DNA of 64,000 bases from NCBI GenBank assembly GCA_965116785.1, contig OZ220731.1:1-64000 (forward strand). The letters are read 5' to 3'. Of this stretch, positions 45,325-53,075 are shown piece by piece (position 1 is the stretch's first letter; every line of letters starts with the position of its first letter). The position numbers were made by a program, and so were the translations under genes. The notes under the pieces were generated by a model. That model was not told the origin of the DNA and did no database searches. It worked only from the letters and a program-made list of their open reading frames with translations. The stretch is from Bin87 sp965116785. GTDB taxonomy: Bacteria > Chloroflexota > Dehalococcoidia > Lucifugimonadales > UBA3495.

Positions 45325-45645
45325 TCATCTGCCGCCCACCCCGGCCCGGATGGCCGGCCGTATGCGCACGAGGTCGGCCAGGGCGTCGGCGCGTCCGTGC
45401 AACGCTGAGTCCAGAGGGCTGTTCATCAGCTCGTTGTTCACGCCGGCTGTGTTGGCCGTTGGTCGGGGGTTCTGCACCTGGGTAAGCCGGCTTGCCTGCT
45501 CTGTCAATCGCTCGACGGTACGAAGGAGTTGACATTCCTCGTCGGTGAGCAACCTCCGGCGCAGGCATTCCCGGACCTCGGGTTGGTCGCCGAGGACCTG
45601 TTCTAGGTCAGCGATGGTTGGGATGTGCAGTTCGTCGAAGATCAT
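45325..45645 (-). CDS. Hypothetical helical protein
   Basis: 106 residues, not recognised. It is mostly helical: 'LEQVLGDQPEVRECLRRRLL' and 'ECQLLRTVERLTEQASRL'. Convergent with dnaE2, 19 bases from its stop. No good ribosome site is visible. Confidence 0.35.
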   Translation of the reverse strand: MIFDELHIPTIADLEQVLGDQPEVRECLRRRLLTDEECQLLRTVERLTEQASRLTQVQNPRPTANTAGVNNELMNSPLDSALHGRADALADLVRIRPAIRAGVGGR

Positions 45646-46141
45646 TTGTTGCGCCGCTGGCGGTCATTTTGGCACTGCTACTGGAGTGCGGCGGCGTGGT
45701 TTTCGGTATGCGCCCAGCGGTTAAGCCGAGCGCAGCCTACGGTATGAGGCTGTCTGCTGAGACGGGATGTCCCCAATTCGCGCCGTTTGAACCCCCAACT
45801 CTGCACCGTTTCCCTGGATGTTCGGGGGAACCTCCAACGGCAACGTTGTGCGGCTTGACAGGGCGGGTCTACTCCCGCGCGCGGTCTCTTGCGGGAGGGT
45901 CTATCGGACGCGGACTCCTCGGCGGCAAAGCACTGCTCTGGGCATTGATTCCATTGAGAGGGTTATTGAAGATGCGTAATCACCTCTGAACGCCGAAGGT
46001 CGGGGACGGCATTATCTCCGCGGCCTCCGCCGCATGGGCACAGATGGCCGCCCCGTATCACCATATCCTCATTATGGCCGCGGCGCCGACTTGATGCTGC
46101 ATTGGACCCGGCTGGTCCTGGGTGCCGCCAAACACCAAACG
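45646..46141. other. Intergenic near island edge, no gene seen
   Basis: About 500 bases without a supported gene. Low-quality open frames on the plus strand lack ribosome sites. Confidence 0.4.
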
Positions 46142-46174
46142 AAAATCGCGCCCGGTTTTTCCGGGCGCGATTTT
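46142..46174. terminator. Strong bidirectional terminator
   Basis: A 14-bp perfect stem (AAAATCGCGCCCGG with CCGGGCGCGATTTT) and a TTTTT loop lie downstream of the tRNA-Leu(TAA) gene on its strand. Confidence 0.75.
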
Positions 46175-46217
46175 GCCTCCAGACGCTGTGGATTGCGGCC
46201 TGCTACTGCCCCTTGCT

Positions 46218-46246
46218 GGGAATTTGTCCAGCATTTGTCCAGCAAA
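46218..46246. repeat. Tandem 11-bp repeat near tRNA-Leu
   Basis: TTTGTCCAGCA occurs twice in a row between the terminator and the tRNA-Leu(TAA) gene. It may be a leftover of an integration or attachment site. Confidence 0.4.
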
Positions 46247-46319
46247 ATGGGCTCAATTCCGTCGATACGCCTCTTATTGATACCATCGTTTAGTTTGTAA
46301 CCTGTCCTTATTGAGAAAA

Positions 46320-46406
46320 TGGTGCCGAGGGAGGGACTCGAACCCACACACCTCCGGGAGGTAGCGGATTTTAAGTCCGCCGCGTCTGCCGTTTCGCCAC
46401 CTCGGC
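46320..46406 (-). tRNA. tRNA-Leu (TAA)
   Basis: 87 bases on the minus strand including an encoded CCA. The acceptor GCCGAGG pairs with CCTCGGC; the T-arm has GGTTCGAGTCC; the anticodon loop is CTTAAAA (anticodon TAA); a long variable arm (CTCCCGGAG) is typical of Leu. Confidence 0.95.
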
Positions 46407-46514
46407 ACGTCTCAAAACCAAAACGCGCAACGCTTCGTGAAGTCAAAGCGCTGCGCCGGTTTTCTCTGGCCTCGCGGGCCGTTCAGGTGATGACCGCTTT
46501 TGTCGCTGAAGATG

Positions 46515-46591
46515 TGGAGGCGACGGGCGGATTCGAACCGCCGAATAGAGGTTTTGCAGACCTCCGCCTTAGTCCACTTGGCTACGTCGCC
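46515..46591 (-). tRNA. tRNA-Cys (GCA)
   Basis: 77 bases on the minus strand with encoded CCA. The acceptor GGCGACG pairs with CGTCGCC; the anticodon loop is CTGCAAA (GCA); the T-loop GGTTCGAATCC is regular. Confidence 0.95.
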
Positions 46592-46647
46592 TTGTTCCCG
46601 CGCTGCGCTGTCTTGTACCGTCGGCCGTTCGCTGCGTGCGACAGCGT

Positions 46648-46734
46648 TGGTGCCGAGGGCGGGACTTGAACCCACACGAGCGAAAGCCCACGGCCCCCTC
46701 AAGACCGCGTGTCTACCATTTCCACCACCTCGGC
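46648..46734 (-). tRNA. tRNA-Leu (GAG)
   Basis: 87 bases on the minus strand with CCA. The anticodon arm CGGTC/GGCCG holds loop TTGAGGG (GAG). The long variable arm and acceptor resemble the tRNA-Leu(TAA) upstream. Confidence 0.92.
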
Positions 46735-46920
46735 TAGCGCATAAGCGAGTATAGCACAAGGGTCGAAATCGGTGTCAAACGGCTGGCAACCTCGAAACCG
46801 CCGGCGGGCCGATGGTGCGGTCCACGGCCTTGGCTGAGTTAAAGAATCCGGCGTACGTCAATGTGAAACGTGACGCCTCAAGCGGCGGGAGGCGATGCTG
46901 CGTCGCGCGCAACAAAAAGG

Positions 46921-46949
46921 GCGGGCCGGGCGCATCGCGCCCGGCCCGC
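46921..46949 (-). terminator. Terminator of the gene at 46970
   Basis: A 13-bp perfect stem (GCGGGCCGGGCGC) with a 3-base loop; on the minus strand it runs into TTTTTGTTG. Confidence 0.8.
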
Positions 46950-46969
46950 CTGGTTTCAGAGCTCAGTGG

Positions 46970-47302
46970 TTAGTTGACCTGGTGTTCCTGATTCAGGAGT
47001 TCCTTGGCCGCGTCGCCGATGTTGGCTTCCATGCAATCTCGCAGCGCGGAGTAGATGGACCGCTTGATTGCGTCCATCATCCAAGCCTCGTATTCGGGGG
47101 CCGTCTGGTATTCGTTCTTGACCTCGATCAGCTGTCGCAAAGTTTCCAGATAGTGCGACTGAAGCGGGGTCATCGCCTCGGTTGCGTATTCCTCTACCTC
47201 AGGACCTGCCTGCTGGTCAACGCCTATTGGCGCGGTGCTCACCACCGGATTTTGATTTTCCAAATCTGTGACTTCTGTATTATCTCTTTGTGATGCGCTC
47301 AT
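46970..47302 (-). CDS. Hypothetical acidic helical protein
   Basis: 110 residues from the ATG at 47302, with GAGGAG before it. It begins with a polar, disordered stretch and then has a helical domain ('LQSHYLETLRQLIEVKNEYQ', 'DAIKRSIYSALRDCMEANIG'). Not recognised. It has its own terminator at 46921, so it is a real single-gene unit. Confidence 0.65.
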   Translation of the reverse strand: MSASQRDNTEVTDLENQNPVVSTAPIGVDQQAGPEVEEYATEAMTPLQSHYLETLRQLIEVKNEYQTAPEYEAWMMDAIKRSIYSALRDCMEANIGDAAKELLNQEHQVN

Positions 47303-47601
47303 TGCTCCTCTCCCAATGTCCGGCGGGGCGGCACCCGCGGCGGATGCTGAGCTCAACGTCATTATAGCACTTCTGCATGCGCTCCGACACGACGTGGACC
47401 TAGTTTACAAGGGATTTACGGTTTGGCAAGCCCGCGAGGTTTCTGCCAGGCGAACTGAAACGATACGAATGCAGAACAACTCGAAACCGCTACTGCATGT
47501 CTCGAGTACCCGGACATACGATCTCGCTGTTCCACCGGTTTCCTTGAGGCCGAGCGGGGACGAGCGTTGCGCCCGTCCCTGCCGGCGCATCTCCGCCAAC
47601 T

Positions 47602-49494
47602 TTAGACTTCGCGGAACTCGCCTTCCACGGTGTCGTCCGGGCCGGTGTCAGCGCCACCCCCGGTGGCGCCCGGTCCACCCGCCCCGGGCTGGGAGTACAC
47701 GGCCTGTCCCACCCGTTGCAGGGCTTCGTTCAGCTCGTTCATGGCCGTCTGCATCTGGGCCACATTGTTGGCCGCGATCGCCGAGCGGAGGGCTTCGAGT
47801 TTGCCCTCAGCCTCGGTCTTGAGGTCGGCCGGCAGCGTCTCGGCGTTTTCGGTCAGCAGGCGCTCGGCCGAGTATGCGAGACTGTCAGCCTGGTTGCGGG
47901 TCTCGATCTCGGCGCGCCGCTGCCGGTCGGTCTCCTCGTTGGCTTCGGCCTCGCCCATCATCCGCTCGATGTCCTCGTCGGACAGGCCGCTGCTGGTCTG
48001 GATGACGATGCGCTGCTCCTTGCCGGTTCCCTTGTCCTGGGCGGATACGCTGAGGATGCCGTTGGAGTCAATGTCGAAAGTGACTTCGATCTGAGGCACC
48101 CCGCGGGGCGCTGGCAGGATGCCGTCCAGCATGAAACGGCCAATGGTCTTGTTGTCGGCCGACATGGGACGTTCCCCCTGCAGCACGTGGATGTCCACGC
48201 TGCCTTGACCGTCGGCCGCCGTGGTGAAGGTCTCGGTCTTCTTCGTGGGGATGGTGGTGTTCCGAGGGATCAACGCGGTGGTCACGTTCCCCAGGGTTTC
48301 GATGCCGAGGGTCAGCGGAGTGACGTCCAGCAGGACGATGTCACCCACGTCGCCGCCCAGCACGCCAGCCTGAATGGCCGCGCCCAGGGCCACCGCCTCG
48401 TCCGGATTTACCGAGCGCGAAGGTTCTTTGCCGAAAATCTGCTGAACCTTTGCTTGGACGGCCGGCATGCGGGTCATGCCGCCCACGAGGATGACGTCGT
48501 TAATGCTGCCGGCGCTGACGCCGGCGTCGGAGATCGCCTGTCGGCAAGGGCCCTCGGTGCGGTCGATCAGGTTGCCCACCAGTTGCTCCAGGCGAGAGCG
48601 GCTGAGGGGCTTGACCAGGTGCTGCGGGCCGCTGGCGTCTGCCGTGATGAACGGCAAATTGATTTCCGTCTCCAACGTGCTGGACAGCTCGATCTTGGCG
48701 CGCTCGGCCGCGTCGCGCAGCCGCTGCAGGGCCATGCGGTCCTGGGACAGGTCGATCCCGGTTTCCGCGCGGAACTCCGCAACCAACCAGCTCAAGATGG
48801 CTTCGTCGAAATCGTCGCCACCCAGGAACGTGTCGCCGTTCGTGGACAGTACCTCGAACACGCCGGCGCCCAGGTCGAGGATGGTGATGTCGAAGGTGCC
48901 GCCGCCCAGGTCGAACACGGCGATCTTGGAATCGGTCTGCTGGCGGTCGATGCCGTAGGCCAGCGCGGCGGCGGTGGGTTCGTTGATGATGCGCTTCACG
49001 TCTAGGCCGGCCACCTTCCCGGCGTCGACGGTGGCCTGACGCTGGGAGTCGTTGAAGTAGGCCGGTACGGTGATGACCGCCTCGGTGATCCGCTCGCCCA
49101 GCTTTGCCTCGGCGTCCTGGCGCATTTTCTGCAGGATCATGCTGGAGATCTGGGGAGGCGCGTAGTTTTGGCCGGCCATCTCCACATGGGCATCTCCGTT
49201 GTCGCCGGAGGCGATCTTGTAGGGCAGGCGCTTGGCGGCGTCCTGAACCTCGGGGTCGGTGAACCGCCTTCCCATCAGCCGCTTCACGGAAAAGATGGTG
49301 TTGTCGGGGTTGGTGACGGCCTGCCGCTTGGCCGTTTGACCCACGTACCGCTCGCCGCTGCGGGCGTTGACCGCAACCACGGAGGGCGTGATGCGGTTCC
49401 CCTCGGCGCTCTCAACCACGTCAGCCTCACCGGCTTCGATCACCGCAGCCACCGAATTGGTCGTGCCGAGGTCGATGCCTAGAATCCTTGCCAT
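47602..49494 (-). CDS. dnaK: Chaperone DnaK (Hsp70)
   Basis: 630 residues, full length. 'RILGIDLGTTNSVAAVIEAG' (phosphate-1), 'FDLGGGTFDITILDLG' (phosphate-2) and 'VILVGGMTRMPAVQ' (adenosine) mark the ATPase. The linker 'DVTPLTLGIE' leads to the substrate domain, and the C-terminus ends Gly/Ala-rich and 'VEGEFREV', as in bacterial DnaK. Third gene of the hspR-grpE-dnaK operon, 109 bases after grpE. No dnaJ follows. Confidence 0.97.
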   Translation of the reverse strand: MARILGIDLGTTNSVAAVIEAGEADVVESAEGNRITPSVVAVNARSGERYVGQTAKRQAVTNPDNTIFSVKRLMGRRFTDPEVQDAAKRLPYKIASGDNGDAHVEMAGQNYAPPQISSMILQKMRQDAEAKLGERITEAVITVPAYFNDSQRQATVDAGKVAGLDVKRIINEPTAAALAYGIDRQQTDSKIAVFDLGGGTFDITILDLGAGVFEVLSTNGDTFLGGDDFDEAILSWLVAEFRAETGIDLSQDRMALQRLRDAAERAKIELSSTLETEINLPFITADASGPQHLVKPLSRSRLEQLVGNLIDRTEGPCRQAISDAGVSAGSINDVILVGGMTRMPAVQAKVQQIFGKEPSRSVNPDEAVALGAAIQAGVLGGDVGDIVLLDVTPLTLGIETLGNVTTALIPRNTTIPTKKTETFTTAADGQGSVDIHVLQGERPMSADNKTIGRFMLDGILPAPRGVPQIEVTFDIDSNGILSVSAQDKGTGKEQRIVIQTSSGLSDEDIERMMGEAEANEETDRQRRAEIETRNQADSLAYSAERLLTENAETLPADLKTEAEGKLEALRSAIAANNVAQMQTAMNELNEALQRVGQAVYSQPGAGGPGATGGGADTGPDDTVEGEFREV

Positions 49495-49603
49495 TGTCGT
49501 GTCTCCTCAATGTGTTTTGGTGTGCAGTTTGCGTTGTGCTCGCAGCCCGGTGCCGGGCGGTTGTGAGCTTGATTTCCCGGTGCGGCCAGCGCGGCCGGCC
49601 CGA

Positions 49604-50230
49604 CTACTGGTTAACCACCACCTGGGCCACCTGTACCACCCGGTCGTGCAGTCGATAGCCCTGTCGCAGTACCTCGACGATGCTGCCCGATGCGGCGTCG
49701 CCGACCTGAGCCATGCCCACCGCCTCGTGCAATTCGGGGTTGAACGGTTCGCCCAGGCACTCGATGCGGGTGACTCCCTGAGTTTCCAGGAACGCGGCCA
49801 GCTTGCGTTGAATCAATCGTACGCCTTCGGTCCACGAGTCCGATGCGTCGGGCGTTGACGCCGTGGCGCCGCTTTCCAGGTGGTTCACCGCCAGGTCCAA
49901 CTCGTCAACGATGGGCAGCAGACCGACCAGCAGGCGGCTGTTGGCCTGCCGCTGGATGGTGAGCCGCTCCTCGTCGTGACGCCGGCGAGCGTTTGCCAGA
50001 TCGGCATGACCCCGCTGCACGGCGTCGGCCTGGCGAGCGATCTCCTCGTTGGCCTCGGCCAGCGCGGCCCGAAGCATTGTTGACTCCTGTTCCGGCGTCA
50101 GGGGAGGCCCATCTTCCGAGCTTTCCGGTGGTGAAGAGGGCCCGGACGCGTAGAAATCCGACGCCAGCGTGCCCGATTCGAGATCGTCGGGCTGCGCTGC
50201 GTCGGATGGTTGTGTTTCATCAATTGCCAT
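49604..50230 (-). CDS. grpE: Nucleotide exchange factor GrpE
   Basis: 208 residues. The acidic N-terminus and long helix ('EANEEIARQADAVQRGHADL', 'NARRRHDEERLTIQRQA') are followed by 'LLVGLLPIVDELDLAVNHLE' and the beta wing ('GEPFNPELHEAVGMAQVGDA', 'GYRLHDRVVQVAQVVV'). It releases ADP from DnaK. It lies 45 bases after hspR. Confidence 0.95.
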   Translation of the reverse strand: MAIDETQPSDAAQPDDLESGTLASDFYASGPSSPPESSEDGPPLTPEQESTMLRAALAEANEEIARQADAVQRGHADLANARRRHDEERLTIQRQANSRLLVGLLPIVDELDLAVNHLESGATASTPDASDSWTEGVRLIQRKLAAFLETQGVTRIECLGEPFNPELHEAVGMAQVGDAASGSIVEVLRQGYRLHDRVVQVAQVVVNQ

Positions 50231-50275
50231 TTACACGTTCCTGTATTGCGATTTCAGTTGTGATTCAATCGGAGA

Positions 50276-50800
50276 TCATTCCGGAGCGGGCAGGCTGAGG
50301 CTGCCGCACAACTGGGCGATCTCTTGACGGATGTTTTCCACCATCTCGGTGTCGTCGGTGGCGCGGGCCAGGCGGCGGGAAAAAACGCTGAGGTTGTTCA
50401 CCAGCTTCAGCGCGAATTCGACGCCGGCCAGGTTCAGGCCCAGGTTATCCATCAGGTGGCGGATGAGCATCACCTTGCGCAGGTCGTCCTGTGAGTAGAG
50501 CCGCAGCATGCCAACGGTCCGAACGGGCTGGATGAGACCCAGCCGCTCGTACTTGCGCAGGGTCTGCGGATGCATCTCCAGCAGACGGGCGGCCACCGAA
50601 ATGATGTACACACCTTCCAGTTCCAGGTTGGGACCTGCAGCGTTGGTGGCGGGCCCCGCCGCCTCGGGCGCTGCAGGACCCCTGGTTGGCGCCGGCGACA
50701 CCCCCTCGGGCCAGGCCGCCGGCGCTTCTACGCTGGGGGTCGGATACGGCTCCAGGCGAGTGCGGCGGGTCTCACGGCGGTTGGACCATTGTTGCTGCAT
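50276..50800 (-). CDS. hspR: HspR-like MerR-family repressor
   Basis: 174 residues from the ATG at 50800. The first 75 are Pro/Ala-rich linker; a MerR helix-turn-helix follows ('YIISVAARLLEMHPQTLRKY', 'ERLGLIQPVRTVGMLRLYSQ') and a helical tail. In Actinobacteria and Chloroflexota such proteins repress dnaK operons with DnaK as co-repressor. It is first in the operon, next to the HAIR-like palindrome. Confidence 0.88.
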   Translation of the reverse strand: MQQQWSNRRETRRTRLEPYPTPSVEAPAAWPEGVSPAPTRGPAAPEAAGPATNAAGPNLELEGVYIISVAARLLEMHPQTLRKYERLGLIQPVRTVGMLRLYSQDDLRKVMLIRHLMDNLGLNLAGVEFALKLVNNLSVFSRRLARATDDTEMVENIRQEIAQLCGSLSLPAPE

Positions 50801-50846
50801 CTGAGTGACGCTCCACGTGTGATTTATATCACATGCTACGAAGTCA

Positions 50847-50875
50847 ATATAAGCCCTTGACACAGCTCGTGTCAA
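50847..50875 (-). promoter_or_regulatory. Promoter of the hspR-grpE-dnaK operon
   Basis: On the minus strand, TTGACA (50875-50870), a 17-base spacer and TTATAT (50852-50847). The -35 element is one arm of the palindrome at 50855-50877. Confidence 0.65.
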
Positions 50876-50877
50876 GG
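50855..50877. promoter_or_regulatory. HAIR-like HspR operator
   Basis: CCTTGACAC (50855-50863) and GTGTCAAGG (50869-50877) form a perfect palindrome with a 5-base centre. It resembles the CTTGA(G/C)T-N7-ACTCAAG operator of HspR and covers both -35 elements of the divergent promoters. Confidence 0.7.
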
Positions 50878-50885
50878 GGTATCAT
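50857..50885 (+). promoter_or_regulatory. Divergent promoter toward the zinc-ribbon gene
   Basis: TTGACA (50857-50862), a 17-base spacer and TATCAT (50880-50885). It uses the other arm of the HspR palindrome. Confidence 0.6.
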
Positions 50886-51051
50886 TCGATGCAATACAGA
50901 GGGCGGCTACCACAATCAGCGGAAATCCTGCGAACAGGCACACCCCAAACCGACATCCGAGCAACCGTTTATCTCGTATAAGAGACGATCAGGCTCCCCA
51001 GGCGATACACCAAAATTTGCGGATAGCAAAATTTTCGGTCAGGAGGTAATC

Positions 51052-51261
51052 ATGAGACTGAAGTTCAACGCCTGTCCCAAGTGCTCCGGCGACCTGGAAA
51101 TGCGACGTGACATCTATGGCATGTTCGTCAGCTGCCTCCAGTGCGGGCTGCAGAGGGATCTGGACGCTCCCAACCAGGCTATCGAAATCGCCAAGCCGAA
51201 GCAGTCCACCTCCACGGCGACGGCGCGAACAGCCCGCAAGGAACTGCTCAAGGCCGCGTAG
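51052..51261 (+). CDS. Small zinc-ribbon protein
   Basis: 69 residues. 'CPKCSGDLEMRRDIYGMFVS' followed by 'CLQCG' gives two Cys pairs 18 residues apart, a zinc ribbon. The tail is Lys/Ala/Thr rich and basic. The ATG at 51052 has the ribosome site AGGAGGT. It has its own promoter sharing the HspR operator, a 160-base leader, and a terminator at 51283. Function unknown; the setting suggests heat-shock control. Confidence 0.75.
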   Translation: MRLKFNACPKCSGDLEMRRDIYGMFVSCLQCGLQRDLDAPNQAIEIAKPKQSTSTATARTARKELLKAA

Positions 51262-51282
51262 CCACCGGATAGACCCACAGTC

Positions 51283-51314
51283 GAGGGGCGGGTTCAACAC
51301 CCGCCCCTCTTTTT
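51283..51314 (+). terminator. Rho-independent terminator
   Basis: GAGGGGCGGGT pairs with ACCCGCCCCTC (5-base loop), followed by a T run. Confidence 0.85.
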
Positions 51315-51335
51315 GTGATCCGGTCGGTCCGGGGG

Positions 51336-51992
51336 TCAGCGCGTCAACTCCGGCCAGAACCGTTCCTCCCGCCAGGGGTCGGCGTTGTTGTTATAGCCCC
51401 GCTGTTCCCAGAAACCCGGGGCGTCCTCGGCCATCAGCTCGATGCCGTTGAGCCACTTGGCCGATTTCCACCCGTAGCGGCTGGGTATGATCAGACGCAG
51501 GGGCCAGCCGTGATCCTTGCCCAACTCGGCGCCGTTCTGCCGGTGGGCCAGGAGACCTTCGGACAGAGCCAGATCCAGCGGCACGTTGGTGGTGTAGTCG
51601 CCGAAGCAGTGGGCCATGATGTGCCTGGCCTCCGGCGATATGCCCGCCACCTCCACCAGATCCGACACCAGCACGCCCTCCCAGGTCTGGTCCAGCGCGG
51701 ACCACTGGGTCACGCAGTGGAAGTCGGCGTCCATGACCACTTGGGGCAGGGCGCAGAACTGGGCCCAGTCCAGCGTGATTTCGCGTTCGACAAGGCCCCA
51801 GACACGGATGGTCCAGGTGGACAGGTCGATTTGCGGCGTATCGCCGTAGGTGAGCACGGGGAAAGTCTTCGCGACGAACTGCCCGGGTGGGACCTTCTCG
51901 CCGCCCGGGGGCGCGATCTTGATCTGGTCGGGTCGCTTCAGGCCGAATTCGGGCTGGACGCCCGTGGTCTGCTGCTGGTTGGATGTGGTCAT
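51336..51992 (-). CDS. Sulfite-oxidase-like molybdopterin oxidoreductase
   Basis: 218 residues from the ATG at 51992. The fold is that of the MsrP/YuiH group: 'FPVLTYGDTPQIDLSTWTIR', 'MDADFHCVTQWSALDQTWEG' with the Cys expected to bind molybdenum, 'HCFGDYTTNVPL' and 'HGWPLRLIIPSRYGWKSAKW'. No TAT or other signal is seen, so it is probably cytoplasmic. The substrate is not clear. Third gene of an operon after selD, 19 bases away. Confidence 0.85.
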   Translation of the reverse strand: MTTSNQQQTTGVQPEFGLKRPDQIKIAPPGGEKVPPGQFVAKTFPVLTYGDTPQIDLSTWTIRVWGLVEREITLDWAQFCALPQVVMDADFHCVTQWSALDQTWEGVLVSDLVEVAGISPEARHIMAHCFGDYTTNVPLDLALSEGLLAHRQNGAELGKDHGWPLRLIIPSRYGWKSAKWLNGIELMAEDAPGFWEQRGYNNNADPWREERFWPELTR

Positions 51993-52011
51993 GGGAACGC
52001 TCCGGGTCAAA

Positions 52012-53064
52012 TTACAGTGTGGCCACTATGGTTCCGGCCGGCCCGTCGGTTATGCGGCCGACGACGGCGGCGCAGTTTGCCCCTTCTTCGCGGAGAGCGG
52101 ACACCAGCGCATCGCAGCGCGCGGCGGGGACGGATATCAGCAGGCCGCCGGAGGTCTGGGCGTCGCAGACGAGCAGCCGGTCTTCGTCGGTCAAACCTTC
52201 CGCCCAGATCACAGCGTCCTCGACGCTGCTGAGGTTGCGGTGGGTGCCGCCGGGAGCAACGCCCCGCTCCAGCAGTTCCCGGGTTCCGGCCAGCACGGGG
52301 ATGGCGCCCAGGTTCACCTCGGCGGCGATGCCGCTGCCCTTGACCATGCTCTTCAGGTGGCCCATCAGGCCGAACCCGGTGACGTCGGTCGCGGCGTTGA
52401 CGCCCACCTGCTGCATGGCCACCGCGCCGGGCCGGTTCAGCGCGGCCATGGTCTCCACCGCGCCGGACATAACGTCGGGGTCGACAACACCCTGCTTGCC
52501 GGCGGTGGTGATGATGCCGGTGCCGATGGGCTTGCTGAGGACCAGGACATCGCCGACTTTGGCGCCGGCGTTGCTGACCTGCTTGCCGGGCTCCACCACG
52601 CCGATGACCGACAGGCCGTACTTGGGCTCGGGGTCATCCACGGTGTGCCCGCCGACGATGAGACACTCGGCCTCGGCCGCCTTGGCGTACCCGCCCTGCA
52701 TCGTCTTGCCCAGGATCTCCTTGTCCAGCGATGCGGGAAAGCCGACCACGTTCAGGGCAATGAGCGGCTTGCCGCCCATGGCGTACACGTCGGACAAGGA
52801 GTTGGCGGCGGCGATGGCGCCGAACTCGTAGGGGTCGTCGGTGATGGGAGGGAAGAAGTCGACGGTGACGATCAGCGCCGTCTCGTCGTTGATGCGATAG
52901 ACCGCGGCGTCGTCGCCGGTCTCGGCGCCCACCAGCAGGTCGGGGTGCGAGAGCAGCGGAACATAACTCAGGACCTGGCCCAGGTCCTCAAGGCTCAGCT
53001 TGGCCGCTCAACCCGCGCAGTGGGAAAGCTCGGTGAGGCGGATGGGTGCATCCAGTTGGGTCAT
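52012..53064 (-). CDS. selD: Selenophosphate synthase SelD, a selenocysteine protein (TGA = Sec)
   Basis: Full length from the ATG at 53064: 350 residues if TGA at 53010-53008 is read as Sec19. The N-terminus is 'MTQLDAPIRLTELSHCAGUA' followed by 'AKLSLEDLGQVLSYV'. The Sec sits where SelD has its catalytic Cys or Sec, and the normal Lys follows ('UAAK'). The rest is typical: 'ETGDDAAVYRINDETALIVT', 'FGAIAAANSLSDVYAMGG', 'GGHTVDDPEPKYGLSVIG' and 'DAQTSGGLLISV'. A gene finder that treats TGA as stop would start at 52932 and lose the active site. A hairpin lies just after the TGA. It makes selenophosphate from selenide and ATP. Confidence 0.9.
52970..52988 (-). promoter_or_regulatory. Bacterial SECIS-like hairpin
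   Basis: A perfect 8-bp stem (AGGACCTG with CAGGTCCT) with a 3-base loop GGC on the minus strand; the loop is at bases 28-30 after the TGA. That spacing and a loop starting with G fit the bacterial Sec insertion element bound by SelB. Confidence 0.6.
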
Positions 53065-53075
53065 GTTATTCCTTA

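Noticed and set aside
45618..45989. Plus-strand frame with a hydrophobic start near the island edge
   Set aside because: No ribosome site, overlaps the minus-strand gene at 45325, and the rest has random-like composition.
47716..49005. Long plus-strand frame opposite dnaK
   Set aside because: Antisense shadow of the DnaK gene with biased His/Gly/Val content and no motif.
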